A DNA stretch of 57,299 nucleotides, from the NCBI GenBank assembly GCA_014238055.1, contig JABABV010000005.1, positions 1-57,299 of the forward strand. The letters are read 5' to 3'. How positions within the stretch are numbered: the first letter of the stretch is position 1; the number at the start of each line of letters is the position of its first letter. The DNA is from Mycoplasmatales bacterium. GTDB lineage: Bacteria; Bacillota_I; Bacilli_A; Mycoplasmatales; JABABV01. Below, in pieces: positions 1-14,906 of this stretch. Made by a program: the position numbers and the translations under genes. Below the pieces are notes generated by a model. That model saw only the letters and a list, made by a program, of their open reading frames with translations. It was not told where the DNA came from and did no database searches.

Positions 1-306
1 TGAATTTATTCCAAAAGGAGGATTTCCTACAATTATATATTTTTTATTTTTTATAGGTTTATATTTAAAAAAATCTTGTTTTTTTATAAGTTTATTCTTA
101 GGTTCTAAGTCTATACCGATAGCTTTTTTAGAATCATATTTATATATTAGATTAAAGAAAGCTCCTCCACCTGCGCTTGGTTCAAGTATATAATCAAAAT
201 CATTTAAATTTATTTTTTTAGATTTTATAATATAATCTCAACATTTTTTAGCAACTGTTGGTTTAGTAAAGAATTGATCTAAATCATTTTTATTCTTATC
301 CAGCAT
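1..306 (-). CDS. DNA adenine methyltransferase, N-terminal part (runs off the window)
   Basis: The gene starts at 304-306 and its 3' end lies outside the window; 102 residues are visible. The SAM-binding motif I appears as EPSAGGGAFF (residues 42-51) and the catalytic amino-methyltransferase motif IV as NPPF (95-98), which together indicate an N6-adenine (or N4-cytosine) DNA methyltransferase. An acidic residue after the second strand (GIDLEP, 64-69) fits motif II. A good ribosome binding site, GAAGGAG, sits about 8 bases before the ATG, and a TATAAT box lies further upstream near 354-359. Whether a restriction enzyme is attached or adjacent cannot be seen. The methyltransferase family is secure; the type and recognition site are unknown. 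Confidence 0.75.
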
Positions 307-410
307 TAAAAAATACTCCTTCGTTATTATAATTGATAATATTTTATACAATTATACCATATAGCTAAAATTAACTAAAATATTGCCAAGTAGCGATTTC
401 TACATATTAA

Positions 411-441
411 AAAATCAACTAAGCATAACCTAGTTGATTTT
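411..441 (-). terminator. Rho-independent terminator
   Basis: A 10-bp perfect stem (AAATCAACTA / TAGTTGATTT) with a 9-base loop is flanked by A and T runs, so it could work in either direction. It lies 71 bases beyond the stop of the minus-strand gene at 512-1600 and before the methyltransferase gene, so it most likely ends the surface-protein transcript. Confidence 0.7.
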
Positions 442-511
442 TTTATTATTAAGTTTGTATATGTTAAAAAATTAAAATTAAATATTATTTAAAAGGATAT
501 TTCATTGTGGG

Positions 512-1600
512 TTAGTTTACTTGTAAGATTGTTTCTATTGCACTTTTAATAAGTGTAGAATCTGTATTTAAAGTTCTATCTGTTGTACTCTTAGTATTTT
601 TTAATGAATCTTTATCAAAGATTAATGTATATTTGAATGAGATTCCTAGAGATACAGTATTACGTTGTTTTAATCCTCAAGCTCATGCTACGGGATCAAT
701 TTTAGCTCCTAAAACACTGAATGGTTGTCCAGCTAAAGCTTCACTATAGTGACGTCCAGCTGTGGCATCGATTCCTGTATTAGATTGAACTAATGTAAAA
801 CTGTCTTTACCGTTTGAGAAATGAACGGTTTTACTTAATACTGGGGCAGCTTTTTTATTAGCTAATGATTTTAATTGACTCTTAATTAAACCATTAACGT
901 TAGTTTTATCGATTCCTCATGTTCCGATTTCTTTAAATTCGTTACGTTCTTTAGTAGTAGTATCTGTTATTTTAGTAAAGTTAGCTACTTTTGAACCTAA
1001 ACGATTATTAATAGCAGCGATTAGTTTCGAATCATTAATGCCATTAAAACTAGTTAAGATATCTTTATATAATTTATAGTTAGTTGCATCGTGTCCGATG
1101 TATCCGCTACCAGTTGATGAACCAATAGTTTTATTAATATGACCATTAGTTGAGTCTAGGAATTGAACATTATTATCGCTGTCGATATTGATATATCAAT
1201 TAGCAACATCATGATCATGAACGTCCATAACTTCAACGTGGTATTTACCATCTATAAAAGGAATTGAGAAATATGAGTTTGCTTTTGTCAGATTAACTCT
1301 AATTCCGTCTTTGTAGAATGCTGGAGCAACTACATTTTTACCTACTTTAGTAGCCATTCCTTGAACTAAAACATGAGTTGCTTTGTTCGTAGATTCAGCT
1401 CCACTATAGATTCCTACTAAGTCATCACCATACATTGTTACGTGTTGACCCATTAATTCATTTAAGATCTTATCACGGTTAGCTTGTTGTGGACCTACTG
1501 TGTTAGGGTGATATAGTCCAAAAACTCCACCAATTACAGCAGTTGCACCGAAACCGGCAACAGTTATACCAATAAGGATTTTATCGATATGTTTTTTCAT
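512..1600 (-). CDS. Membrane-anchored surface protein of unknown function
   Basis: The product is 362 residues with TGA read as Trp. Residues 9-30 form one hydrophobic segment after MKKHID, with no Cys that would make it a lipoprotein, so I infer an uncleaved anchor or signal peptide with the rest outside the cell. The remainder is hydrophilic, rich in Asn, Thr, Lys and Gly, and I recognise no domain. Its ATG shares one base with the stop of the SGNH hydrolase gene (TAATG), which implies translational coupling and a linked role at the cell surface. The ribosome binding site is GAGGTGA about 7 bases upstream, inside the preceding gene. I do not assign a function. Confidence 0.75.
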
Positions 1601-3888
1601 TATAAATCACCTCACACGATTTTATTATTTTTTCCTCCGAATGAATCACTTCAAGTTTTAAATATAGCTGGAACCAATGCTGCTACAGCTTTATTATTTT
1701 TCATTTTATCATAAATACTATTTCAACTATTTTTTTGGTTTTGTTGCATTGAATAAATATTATCAAATAATATTTTTCCTAATAAAAAGTAATATTTTTG
1801 CCCCATCAAAGGACTGCTTAATTGCATACTTATTAACACTTCTGCAAAAGATGCATCGTTTTTATTAATTTTTATAGTTTTAGTTGGCGCTTGAAGAATG
1901 CTTCCATCTTTATTAGGAGTAGTTGGAGCATTATGGGGTATTAATTTTGATATAAACGGAAATGCTGCTAATGCATCATTAATTAATCCTAAATTATTTG
2001 CATTAACTACTAAATCTACCAAGTAGTTGTAACCACTTGTTTTAGTAAAATCGTTAGGATCGTTAGAACCACCAGTATTGATAGCGTAATTTAATCAATA
2101 TGAACAATTTCCTCCATCTTTAGCATCATTCTTATAAGGTCCGAAGTCATCAGTATTCAGACTAGCAACATCTTCATTTAATCTTCCGAATGCTTCTAAA
2201 GTGTTAAATCCAACACCAGTTACTGATTTTCCGTCTTTTGATCCAGCATCTTTATATTTTAATGCGAAATCTTTTTCATCTTGTAATATTTTTGAATCTG
2301 TTTGTCAACTATTTATTAAACTAGCAACGTTACTACGTACAATTAATAATAAATTATTAAAATCACTAGTTAAGTTGTCTAAAGCTGTTGTTGAGTAAGC
2401 TTTTGAAGACGCAGGTCCAGCTCCAGTTGGGAAACTGTAGTGATTTGCGGCTGCAATTTGTGGTTGTAAGTAACTTACTGGTACAGCTGGAGTAACTACT
2501 TTAGTTTTTGCATCTGTTTTTGCAGGAGCAATACTAAAGTTACTTAAATTTGCGAAAGGATTGTTATATGTTTTCATATCAGCTTTAATTGAATCACTAA
2601 TATCTAAACGTTGTTTAGTTTTGTTATCTAAAGCATTGTTTGGATTTGCGTTAGTACTTGGGCTTGTTAATCCTGAAAGAATTGAAGCAGCCGCTGAACG
2701 ATATCCTGCTGGTCCTGGGTGAATGTCTGCAGTAACAGGCATATATCAAGAAGCTGGATTGTAGTTCTTAGGTACTGTAAAACTATTTACTTTACCATCT
2801 TTAGAAGCTGGCATAGCGATTGTTCTTGCAGCATCAGTTCCCATGAAAGCAGCATTGTTATACATAAATTTATCTGCATTATCAGTATTTACATAATCTA
2901 CTGAAGCAAATTGGTTAGCAATAACTTTCATAGTTTGGTTTAGTTGTTGCATGATTTGTTCAACTAAGTTTTGACCATTAACAACTGATAGATCTAAGAA
3001 GTTACGTAATTGCATTAAAGGCATTTCATATCCAACAAACATAATTTTTGCATTTGGATTAATTGCTCTAATTGCATTAATAAATGTCTTATCATTATTT
3101 TCAACACTTGCGAAGTGAGCTGCTATTTGAGCAGGATTTACTTGAACCGCATGGTTTCAATCAAATCCAGGTTTCATAGCTGTTTCTAATGTTTTTAGAA
3201 TATCAGCTGGTGAAACTCCTCCACTCATGTAAGAAAGTAATGGATGACCTAATAAGTTTAAGTCTTGTAAAATATCGTTAGCTCCAATTGTAATATTAAT
3301 TAAATTGGCATTTCTAATTGAAGTTTCAATTGAATCACGATTATTATAATAGTTATTGTAGTCGCCTTGACTAAATAGACCACTATGTAAAATTCCGTTC
3401 AAGTGAGCAACGTCATTTGCATTTGGTTGGAATACTGGGTCAATAGTTTTTAACATATTTCCAGAAGTATATCCCCCAACTGCATAATTATCATAAGTTC
3501 CAAGATGTCCGTCGTTTTTCAAACTACGAGCTACTCATGAACTATATGAGTCTCCATAAATTGTTTCAGGTGATTTAGTTGTGTGATTATCACCTTTATA
3601 ATCAACGTAATTATTGTCTTTGTTGTCGAACTCTGTATAACCAGCAGCGATTGAATCACCGAAAGTTACGTAATTAACTTTTCCGTCACTCCCTAAAATC
3701 GACGAGTTGTTGTCGTTAGGATCAGTTCCACTTCCACCATTTGAAGTACCGGGATTATTATTAGCTCCACGATCGTCTTTGGCAGTAGTTAATTTACCGT
3801 TTAACAAAACACTAGTTAGTGCCGTTGTCGAAAGTCCAGTTAATGAAAGAGTTGAAAAAGCAATTCTTTTTATTAATCTTTTTTTCAT
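1600..3888 (-). CDS. Exported SGNH/GDSL-family hydrolase
   Basis: The product is 762 residues with TGA as Trp. An N-terminal hydrophobic stretch (about 8-30) after MKKRLIKR has no lipobox Cys, so it is a signal peptide or anchor, followed by a Gly/Asn/Ser-rich linker (about 38-70). SGNH blocks are visible: block I TFGDS with the nucleophile Ser79; a block II-like AVGG; block III GAND at 202-205; and block V DIHPG with Asp388 and His390. These enzymes are esterases or lipases, and in mollicutes are plausible host-lipid hydrolases. The C-terminal 370 residues are an unrecognised extension, well beyond the usual family size. It is first in a two-gene transcript with the coupled surface protein at 512-1600. 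Confidence 0.85.
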
Positions 3889-3988
3889 AATTTTCTTCTC
3901 CTTTATATAAAAATAGGCTTTTAAAATAATACTTTTTTTATTTCATTATAAATAGTTTGAACTTCAAACCTTTTTACAATACATTAGA

Positions 3989-4016
3989 ATTATACCATTT
4001 TTAAATAAAATAGCAA
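3989..4016 (-). promoter_or_regulatory. Probable promoter of the SGNH hydrolase operon
   Basis: On the minus strand TTGCTA (4011-4016) is followed after 16 bases by TATAAT (3989-3994), a good sigma-A arrangement about 100 bases upstream of the start codon at 3888. Confidence 0.5.
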
Positions 4017-4018
4017 AT

Positions 4019-4051
4019 AAAAATAAACTCACTCGAAAGTAAGTTTATTTT
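4019..4051 (-). terminator. Terminator of rpoBC
   Basis: A roughly 12-bp stem (AATAAACTCACT / AGTAAGTTTATT, one mismatch) with a CGAA loop lies just past the rpoC stop and is followed on the minus strand by a T-rich run. Confidence 0.65.
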
Positions 4052-4059
4052 TTGATTAA

Positions 4060-7000
4060 TTATGCTCTTTTTTTAGTGTAAAAATTATCTTTAGTTACAT
4101 AGTCTTTTAATTCTTCTTCTTCTGGTTCTGGATCGGTAAACTCTTTTTTAAAGTTAAAATCATATTTAGAATATTTTCTAAAATGCGATCCTGTTCCGGC
4201 AGGAATTAAGTTTCCTAAAATAACATTCTCTTTTAGTCCTTCTAAGAAATCAACACGTGATGCGATTGATGAATGAACTAATACTTTTGAAGTCTCTTGG
4301 TAAGAGGCAGCCGCTAAGAATGAATCTGATTTTAATGGAATATATTTAATTCCAATTACAGTCGGTTTAGCGAATGCTGGTTGCTTACCAGCTAAGATAG
4401 CTACTTTATTGGCAGCTTTAAATTCATGAATGTTAATTAATGAACCAGGATATAGATTAGTTTGTCCTGGATTAATAACTAATAATTTAGACATCATTTG
4501 ACGAATAATTATTTCAATATATTTATCGGCAATTTCAATCCCTTGCATACGATAAACTCTTTGAATCTCTTTTAGTAAGTAATTTTGAACTGATTTAATA
4601 TCCGTGATTTCTAGTAATTCACGTAAATCGATCGGTCCGTCGGTAATTTTTTGACCAGGAATTACTTGGTCACCTACTTTAACACGGAAATGTGATTCGT
4701 AAGCACAAGAATAAGGATGTTCTTCATTCGTTGTTGAATTACGAACAACGATTAAAACAGTATTATTTTCTTGTTTAACACGACTAACTACTTCTCCAAA
4801 TGTTTTCGAAATAATCGCAACTTTACCTCAAGGTTTCTTGAAGGCATCGATTAATTCGATTAAACGTGGGAACCCTTGGGTAATATCTGAAACTCCAGCA
4901 ATACCACCAGTATGGAAAGTACGCATCGTTAACTGAGTCCCGGGCTCTCCGATTGATTGTGAAGCAATAATTCCAACTGCTTCTCCAATATTTACGATTG
5001 CATGGCTAGCTAAATCGATTCCGTAACATAATTGACAAACTCCGTTAATGATATTACATCCAAGAACTGAACGTACTTCAACAACTTTAAGTCCTGTCTT
5101 AACGATAGCACTAGCGATTTCTTCAGTAATTAACTGATTACGAGCAACGATTAAGTTACCTTTATTATCACTAATGTTTTCATTACTATAACGTCCACGG
5201 ATTCGTTCTTCCATACGCACGATAGTTGCTTCTGTTTTCGTATCGATGATATTTTTAACTAAAAATCCACGATCAGTAAAACAGTTATTTTTCTTAACGA
5301 TAACGTCTTGACTAGCATCTACTAGACGACGTGTTAAGTAACCTGAAGCAGCTGTATTTAGGGCCGTATCAGAAAGACCTTTACGGGCACCATGACTTGA
5401 TAAGTAAAATTCAAAGGCATTAAGCCCTTCTTTAAATGATGACTTAACTGGAATCTCTTCGATATTTTTAATAACTTTACCAGCTTTAGCAGCGGCTTTT
5501 TTCTGTTTCGAAGCTTTCGCCATCGAACCACGTAATCCGGCTAACTGAACAAAGTTGGAAATATTTCCACGAGCACCAGAATCCATCATCATGAATAAAG
5601 GATTATCTTCATCACTATTTAAATTATCAACTAATAATGATTGAACTTCATCTTTAACTTTCGCTCATTTTTCAATTACTAAACGATAAGCTTCATCTTC
5701 AGTTAACAATCCTTCAGCTTTCATTTCTTTAACTTCATTAACGTATTTATCACCAGAAGCGATATATTCGTCTTTACCTTCAGCTTGAGAAATATCTGAA
5801 ATTGAAATTGAAATTCCTGATTTTGTTGAAAAACGGAATCCTAGATCTTTCAACGCATCTAGAGATTGTTGTAAGATATGAGTATAACGTCATCAAATAC
5901 GTTCTAATCAATTACGTTTAATTGCTTTAGTTATTAAATGTGGTTGTTCAAAAATTGATAAATCGATTTTTGAAAAATATTTCTTCATTGAAATAGATAA
6001 GAAGTTAATGTGATCTTCGTTAGCTTTTATACAATGGCTACGAATTAAATCGTTATTATTAACATCTTCAATCTTATTAATATCTAAAATAATTGATGCA
6101 AGTTCACGTTTAGAAATTTTTGGTTCATATTTAGTAAATAGTAAATGAATAATTTTATTCATTTCTACTTTAGTAAATGGTTTGTTTAACGATAGAGCAT
6201 CCATTGCAATACGCGGATTTTGACCATAAGGAACAAAATATTTAGCATCACATTTATTTTTGATATTACTATCATTTAAATATGGGAACCCAATTGGTAA
6301 GTTTTCATTTAAGATTAATTTTCCAATTGTTGTAATTAAGTAATTTTCTTTTTCAGCATCAGTAAAATTGTATTTAGTTAAACTATTTACATTAATAATA
6401 ACACGAGCATGTAAATTAACTTTTTTATGGTAATATGCTTTGAATGCTTCAGCTACGTCTTTAAAGATTAATTTCTCACCTTTAACGCCGCTTTTTTCTT
6501 TCGTTAAATAATATAGTCCAAGAACCATATCTTGAGTTGGCGTAATAATTGGATGTCCATCTTTTGGACCTAAAATATTACGTGAAGCTAACATTAGTTC
6601 ACGTGCTTCTTCGATTGCTTCAGGAGAAATCGGAACGTGAATTGCCATCTGGTCACCATCGAAGTCAGCATTGAATGCTGGCGTTACTAATGGGTGAAGA
6701 CGCAATACTTTACCACTAATCATTACTGGTTCAAACGCTTGGATTGATAATCTATGTAATGTTGGGGCACGGTTTAATAATACTGGATGTTTGTCAATTG
6801 TTTTTTCAACGATTGGTCAAATATCTGAATTACGTTCTTCAATTAATTTTTTAGCATGACGGATTGAAGTCGCTAGTTCTGCTTTAATTAAATTCGCTAC
6901 GATAAATGGTTCAAATAATTTTAAAATCATTTGTTTGGGAACACCACATTGGAACATCTTTAAGTCTGGTCCAACAGCGATAACAGAACGTCCTGAGTAA

Positions 7001-8196
7001 TCAACACGTTTACCTAATAGATTTTGACGGAAACGACCTTGTTTTCCTTTTAAGTTGTCAGCTAGTGATTTTAAAGGACGACCATCTTTTCCAGTAACTG
7101 GATTATGTTTACGACGGTTATCGAATAAAGCATCAACTGATTCTTGTAACATTCTTTTTTCATTTTGAATGATTAAGTCAGGGGCGTGAATGTCAATTCA
7201 TTTTTTCAAACGATTATTACGAATAATAATACGACGATATAGATCATTAATATCAGTCGTTGAATGACGGCCACCATCTAATTGAATTAATGGTCTTAAT
7301 TCAGGGGGAATAACAGGAATGTCTTGCATGATCATTCATTCAGGACGTTGTTTTGATTTAATAAATGACTCAACAATCGCTAAACGTTTGTAAAGTTTTT
7401 CATTAATCTTACGACGACCACGAATTTGTGAACGTAACAATACTTCTTCAGCTGCTAAATCGATTTTTGATAATAATTTCTTTAAAGCGTCTGCTCCAGT
7501 AGAAATATCAACATTAGCAAAACGTTTTAGAATTGCATTATATTGATAATAATCAATTCCGTAATCTTTACCAACATCAGAATTAGCAATATCTTTTAAT
7601 TCTTGTAATTCTTCTTTTAACTCTTCATAGTCCTCATCACTAATTTTGTCGCGACGAGTAGTAAGAACTTCTTTAATAGCTTGATAATAAACATTTGGCG
7701 CTGTTCTAATATCAATAATTTCTTTATATTTTAAACTCGTTAAACCTTGAGCATCAATAACGACGTGTGATTTAAAGTAAGCGATGTCTTCAGCATTAGA
7801 AAATTTAATATTTAATAATTTTGCAATTGTTGAATGATCTACTTTTAAAAATCATGTATGTGTTACTGGGGCTGAAAGATGGATATGACCCATACGAATA
7901 CGACGGACGCTTGATGGTAAAATTAATGGTTTTACTGTTTGACATTCGCTAGTAGCACCACAAACTTTGTTTTCATCAGAACGTTTATATTTTTTTCCAC
8001 AAATTGGACATTTATAGTCTTTAACAGGACCAAATATCAATTCATCAAATAATCCTTTTTTCTCAGGTTTATAAGATTTGTAATTAATCGTTTCGGGACG
8101 TAATATTTCTCCGAAAGATCATTTTTTAATATCATCTGGGTGTGCTAACGAAATTTTCACACCTTTGATAGAATAATCTAATACGTTTTTATTCAT
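4060..8196 (-). CDS. rpoC: RNA polymerase beta' subunit
   Basis: The product is 1378 residues, the largest catalytic subunit of RNA polymerase. The catalytic Mg-binding motif NADFDGD is at 509-515 with Asp511, Asp513 and Asp515. The N-terminal zinc site is present as CPIC (63-66) with Cys79 and Cys85. The trigger-loop sequence TMRTFHTGG is near residue 1093, and a second Cys cluster ([12 protein letters not shown]) lies just before it. Several conserved tryptophans are encoded by TGA. ATG was chosen because GGAGG sits about 9 bases before it. The gene follows rpoB by only 19 bases, so the two are co-transcribed, and a hairpin terminator lies right after the stop. Confidence 0.98.
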
Positions 8197-8215
8197 TAAG
8201 AATACCTCCAATTAA

Positions 8216-11725
<3,510 letters not shown>

Positions 11726-11855
11726 TTTGCCCCCTAAAAAACGATAAAAATTACTCCTTACCATTGGCTGATGAGAAGTATTTCAATATTAATAGTTACA
11801 TTAAATCATATCGTTACCATATATACAACAATAATACTAACATAAATATTATAAA

Positions 11856-11884
11856 ATTATACTTAAAAATATAATTTTAGTCAA
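11856..11884 (-). promoter_or_regulatory. Promoter of rpoBC
   Basis: TTGACT (11879-11884) and TATAAT (11856-11861) are separated by exactly 17 bases on the minus strand. This is among the closest matches to the sigma-A consensus in the window and gives a 5' leader of about 125 bases before rpoB, in which I see no clear structure. Confidence 0.7.
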
Positions 11885-11919
11885 TAAAAAATTTTATTTT
11901 TAAGTATATTTCGGATAAA

Positions 11920-12348
11920 TTATTTGTGATTATAGAAAAAATTCATAGCTGTTCCACTATGGGTTACTTTAACAAATATTTTTCTACCAACACATTTAGT
12001 TGAATTAGCATCTTTTGTTAATTTATAATCTTGCATATATTCGGTTCAATTTTTAAATGCTCAAGTTTTTTTTAACGGAAAGTTTAAACAAATAAAACGA
12101 CGATCAATTGATAATGAAATTAAGACAGTAAAAATATTTTTACTTATATCTAAATGACTACCTTTAATAATCCCTTTATAAGTTCCTTCATTTAATTTAT
12201 CAAAATCCTTTTTAATTAAAAAACGATCTTCTTGTGATAAATTTTTTAAACATTCTCCTCAAATCTTTAAACAATTATTAGGTCCGTGTTTAATTCAATA
12301 TTTTTTGTTAGTTGTTAGTTTAGCGTCAACGCAACAATTTTTGTTCAT
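11920..12348 (-). CDS. Small Cys-containing protein of unknown function
   Basis: The product is 142 residues with four TGA-encoded tryptophans. It has no signal peptide or membrane segment. There is a Cys pair near the N-terminus (Cys5, Cys6) and further Cys at 26, 33, 87 and 119, and the middle has alternating hydrophobic residues (FTVLISLSI) suggesting a beta-rich fold. I do not recognise the family. It has its own start with an AAAGG-type site about 12 bases upstream, sits alone between rplL and rpoB, and ends about 36 bases before the rpoB -35 box. Codon use looks like that of its neighbours. Confidence 0.65.
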
Positions 12349-12391
12349 TATTAAAACAACCTTTCTCGATCTTTATATATATTAATGATAA

Positions 12392-12431
12392 TAAAAATAA
12401 CAAAGATTTATAAAAACTTTGTTATTTTTAT
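12392..12431 (-). terminator. Terminator of rplJL
   Basis: A perfect 13-bp stem (AAAAATAACAAAG / CTTTGTTATTTTT) with a 12-base loop lies 28 bases past the rplL stop. A and T runs on both flanks would let it act in either direction. Confidence 0.75.
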
Positions 12432-12457
12432 TAAATTAATTGATTGAGTAATTGAAA

Positions 12458-12820
12458 TTACGCAACTGTAACTTCTGCTCCAGCTTCAACTAATTGTTTT
12501 TTAATTTCTTCTGCTTCTTCTGGTTTGATGTTTTCCTTGATTGCAACTGGTGCAGATTCAACGATTTTTTTAGCATCCATTAGTCCAGCACCTGTTAATG
12601 CGCGAACTACTTTGATAACTGCAACTTTTTTAGCACCGATTGCTTTTAAAGTAACTGTTACTTCAGTTGGAGCAGCATCTGCTGCCGGTCCTGCTGCTAC
12701 TGCTACTGCAGTTGGGTCGATTCCAAATTCGTCTTTCATTGCGTCAACTAGATCTTTAATTTCTAAAATTGACATTTCTTTTAATGAAGCTATAAAGCTT
12801 TCTCTTGTTAATTTAGCCAT
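12458..12820 (-). CDS. rplL: Ribosomal protein L7/L12
   Basis: The product is 120 residues, the usual length. The N-terminal dimerisation helix, the Ala/Pro-rich hinge ([16 protein letters not shown]) and the C-terminal factor-binding domain (EKTEV-type core, here [32 protein letters not shown]) are all visible. It forms the ribosome stalk and recruits translation GTPases through L10. A strong AAGGAG site precedes the ATG. It follows rplJ by 30 bases and shares its L10-leader-controlled transcript, which ends at the adjacent hairpin. Confidence 0.98.
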   Translation of the reverse strand: MAKLTRESFIASLKEMSILEIKDLVDAMKDEFGIDPTAVAVAAGPAADAAPTEVTVTLKAIGAKKVAVIKVVRALTGAGLMDAKKIVESAPVAIKENIKPEEAEEIKKQLVEAGAEVTVA

Positions 12821-12850
12821 GTTTTTCTCCTTGTTTGTTTTAATTTTGTT

Positions 12851-13357
12851 TTATTCAGCTGTTGCTGTTTTTTGTTCATTATATAAATGTAGTGCTATTG
12901 TGATATCTTTTAAAGGCGCGATTAGAGTAGATGCTAGCATTCCTAACAATCCTTCACGTCCTGGGATTGCTGCGATTGAAGCGATCTCTTCATTATTTAA
13001 AATACGACCTTCTAATGAAGCAGTTGTAATTACTAAGTTTTTATGTTCTTGAGTAAATTTATCGATAATTCGAATTGCTGCTGTTTCATCGTCACCATTA
13101 TTAAAGGCAGTTATATTTGGCCCTTTGAAGAAAGGAGCGAAATATTTATATTCACTGTCTTTAACTGCGATGCGTGATAATGTGTTTTTATAAACTTTGA
13201 ATTGAATTCCGTTTTCTTTTAATTCATTACGAAGTTCACTTAACTCAGTTACAGAAAGACCAACATTTTTTGCTACAACAGTTGAAGTTGAAGCTTCTAA
13301 ATTAGCTTTAATTTCTTTAACTATTTCTGATTTAGCGTCACGAATGTTATTGTTCAT
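12851..13357 (-). CDS. rplJ: Ribosomal protein L10
   Basis: The product is 168 residues, typical for L10. The N-terminal rRNA-binding domain (ELRNELKENGIQFKVYKNTLSRIA) and the C-terminal helix that carries L7/L12 dimers are visible. It is the base of the ribosome stalk and, with L7/L12, the usual autogenous repressor of this operon. The ATG follows an AGGAGGTG site. Immediately upstream is an L10 leader with an attenuator hairpin, so its level is probably set by feedback on its own mRNA. Confidence 0.97.
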   Translation of the reverse strand: MNNNIRDAKSEIVKEIKANLEASTSTVVAKNVGLSVTELSELRNELKENGIQFKVYKNTLSRIAVKDSEYKYFAPFFKGPNITAFNNGDDETAAIRIIDKFTQEHKNLVITTASLEGRILNNEEIASIAAIPGREGLLGMLASTLIAPLKDITIALHLYNEQKTATAE

Positions 13358-13440
13358 TTAGTACACCTCCTAATTTTGAATAGTGTATATTTCCAAAATC
13401 TCCAAATTAACTAAGTGTTTGATTTTAACTTTAAATAAAA

Positions 13441-13560
13441 AAAGTTATTCTCATCATCTAAAGACAATTAAGAATAACTTTATTAAAATAAAGTAACTTA
13501 ACCTCGGTAGCAAATATTAAGGATTTTCATCCGGCTACTGTCTGCAGCTAATATAGAGTT
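13441..13560 (-). ncRNA. L10 leader RNA with attenuator hairpin
   Basis: Read on the minus strand, the segment 13498-13560 contains the L10-leader signatures GCAGACAGTAG and CTACCGAGGTT, which base-pair around a kink-turn-like core. It is followed at 13441-13481 by an 11-bp hairpin (AAAGTTATTCT / AGAATAACTTT) and a run of T, an intrinsic terminator upstream of rplJ. This matches the known L10 autoregulatory leader of Firmicutes: bound L10(L12)4 favours termination. The transcription start predicted from the adjacent promoter (about 13559) coincides with the 5' end of the element. Confidence 0.85.
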
Positions 13561-13565
13561 AATAA

Positions 13566-13594
13566 ATTATACTATATTAATTTTAAAAAATCAA
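13566..13594 (-). promoter_or_regulatory. Promoter of rplJL
   Basis: TTGATT (13589-13594), a 17-base spacer and TATAAT (13566-13571) on the minus strand place the start of transcription at the 5' edge of the L10 leader. Confidence 0.65.
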
Positions 13595-13639
13595 ACTTAT
13601 TATTTAAAGAACTTTATTACTTGCAAAATATTTTTTATT

Positions 13640-14848
13640 CTAGCTCTCAACTTGTCCTCCAGCTCACGTATAATTAAAAGCATTTACTCCGCTACTAACA
13701 TCTTTTTTATTAGTAAACATAAAATCAAAGCTTAAATCTATTTTACAAGAAGGTCTATTAGTTGTATTAAATATAAATTTTCATGTTACTTGTTTGCCTT
13801 TTCCTGAGCTATTATTTATGTCTACAAAATCATTAACAAGCTTATAAAAGTGAAATTTTGACATTGAATGAAAATTATTTCTTTCTAAAACGTCTTTAAT
13901 TAGTCCGCTATTTCTTCCTGAACTTGCATGATGATTAGCACCTACTTTTCCATCTGCAGAATCATCTATATAATTTAATCAATTTTGACTTCTAAATTCA
14001 GTTGAGCTTTCAGGTTTTATAGATGCTCTTTCAACAGCAACTAAACTTTTGACTTTTTCTAGCGATTGTAATTGTTTAACTTGAGTAAAAACTCAATCAT
14101 TTATTTTATATTCAGAACTAACTTTAAAAGTTGCTACTGCTTTAATAGGATCAGAATCGAACGCACCATTTTTACCTTTTTTAGAAATAATTGCTGTGAT
14201 TGTTTTTTTATCATTATCTTCAATTGGTTGTCCACCCATGCCTTTGTAACCAGAAGCATCATCGTTAGTTAAAGCACCAAAAGTATCAAATTCTGCAGTA
14301 TCAGCTGTTGCTCATCTAATTTGGTTAACAGTCCCAAACGATCATTGAAAATCTTTTCAATGTGGTGAATTTATTGCCGCTCCTAATAAATTAGTAGCAG
14401 TTTCAGCTAAAGCCGCTTTTTTATAATTATTTCATTGTGTTTCTGAGTTTGGACTTGGCGCTGCTGGCGCCTTTACGCATTCTCATAAACTAGCATAATA
14501 TTTATCGTGTGTTTTATATTGTATCAAAAAATCAGCTGAAACAGAATTATAACCAGGCTTAGTTCATGTTATTGTGACAGTAATTTTTTTTACGTTATTA
14601 TCAACAACAAAGCTTGCATGCGATAATTGACTTTCTGGAGCATTATATCAAGCAGACGCATTAGTATTTTTAACAATATTAATTAAATATTCTATCACGG
14701 CATCAGATTTAAAAACATTTCAATCTTTATCTACATTGACAGCTTTATGACCACAACTTATTACTGTAAATCCAGTAGATGCTATTGTACTAACAATTGC
14801 GCCGCTAGAGAAAATTAATTTTATAATTTTTTTATTATTTATATTCAT
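13640..14848 (-). CDS. Lipoprotein, paralogue of the one at 19784-20749
   Basis: The product is 402 residues. The N-terminal signal ends in the lipobox VISC with the lipidated Cys at residue 32, so it is an outer-face membrane lipoprotein. The mature part is hydrophilic and Asn/Ser/Lys-rich, with many TGA-encoded Trp. The segment EYKINDWVFTQVKQL resembles EYKVDDWEILKVNDF in the second lipoprotein, and both have TAST/GTAS-xx-VISCG signals, so they belong to one paralogous family. No known fold is recognised. The start ATG is preceded by AAGGAG. It is separated from rplJ by the L10 leader, and its own regulation is not apparent. Confidence 0.8.
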
Positions 14849-14906
14849 ATAAATTTCTCCTTTTTTCGTAATAAATCAGGAAATAATATAAATTATTATT
14901 TTAATA

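Noticed and set aside
12525-13052. Long plus-strand open frame opposite rplL and rplJ
   Set aside because: It is antisense to two certain ribosomal genes, has no ribosome binding site and encodes no recognisable domain.
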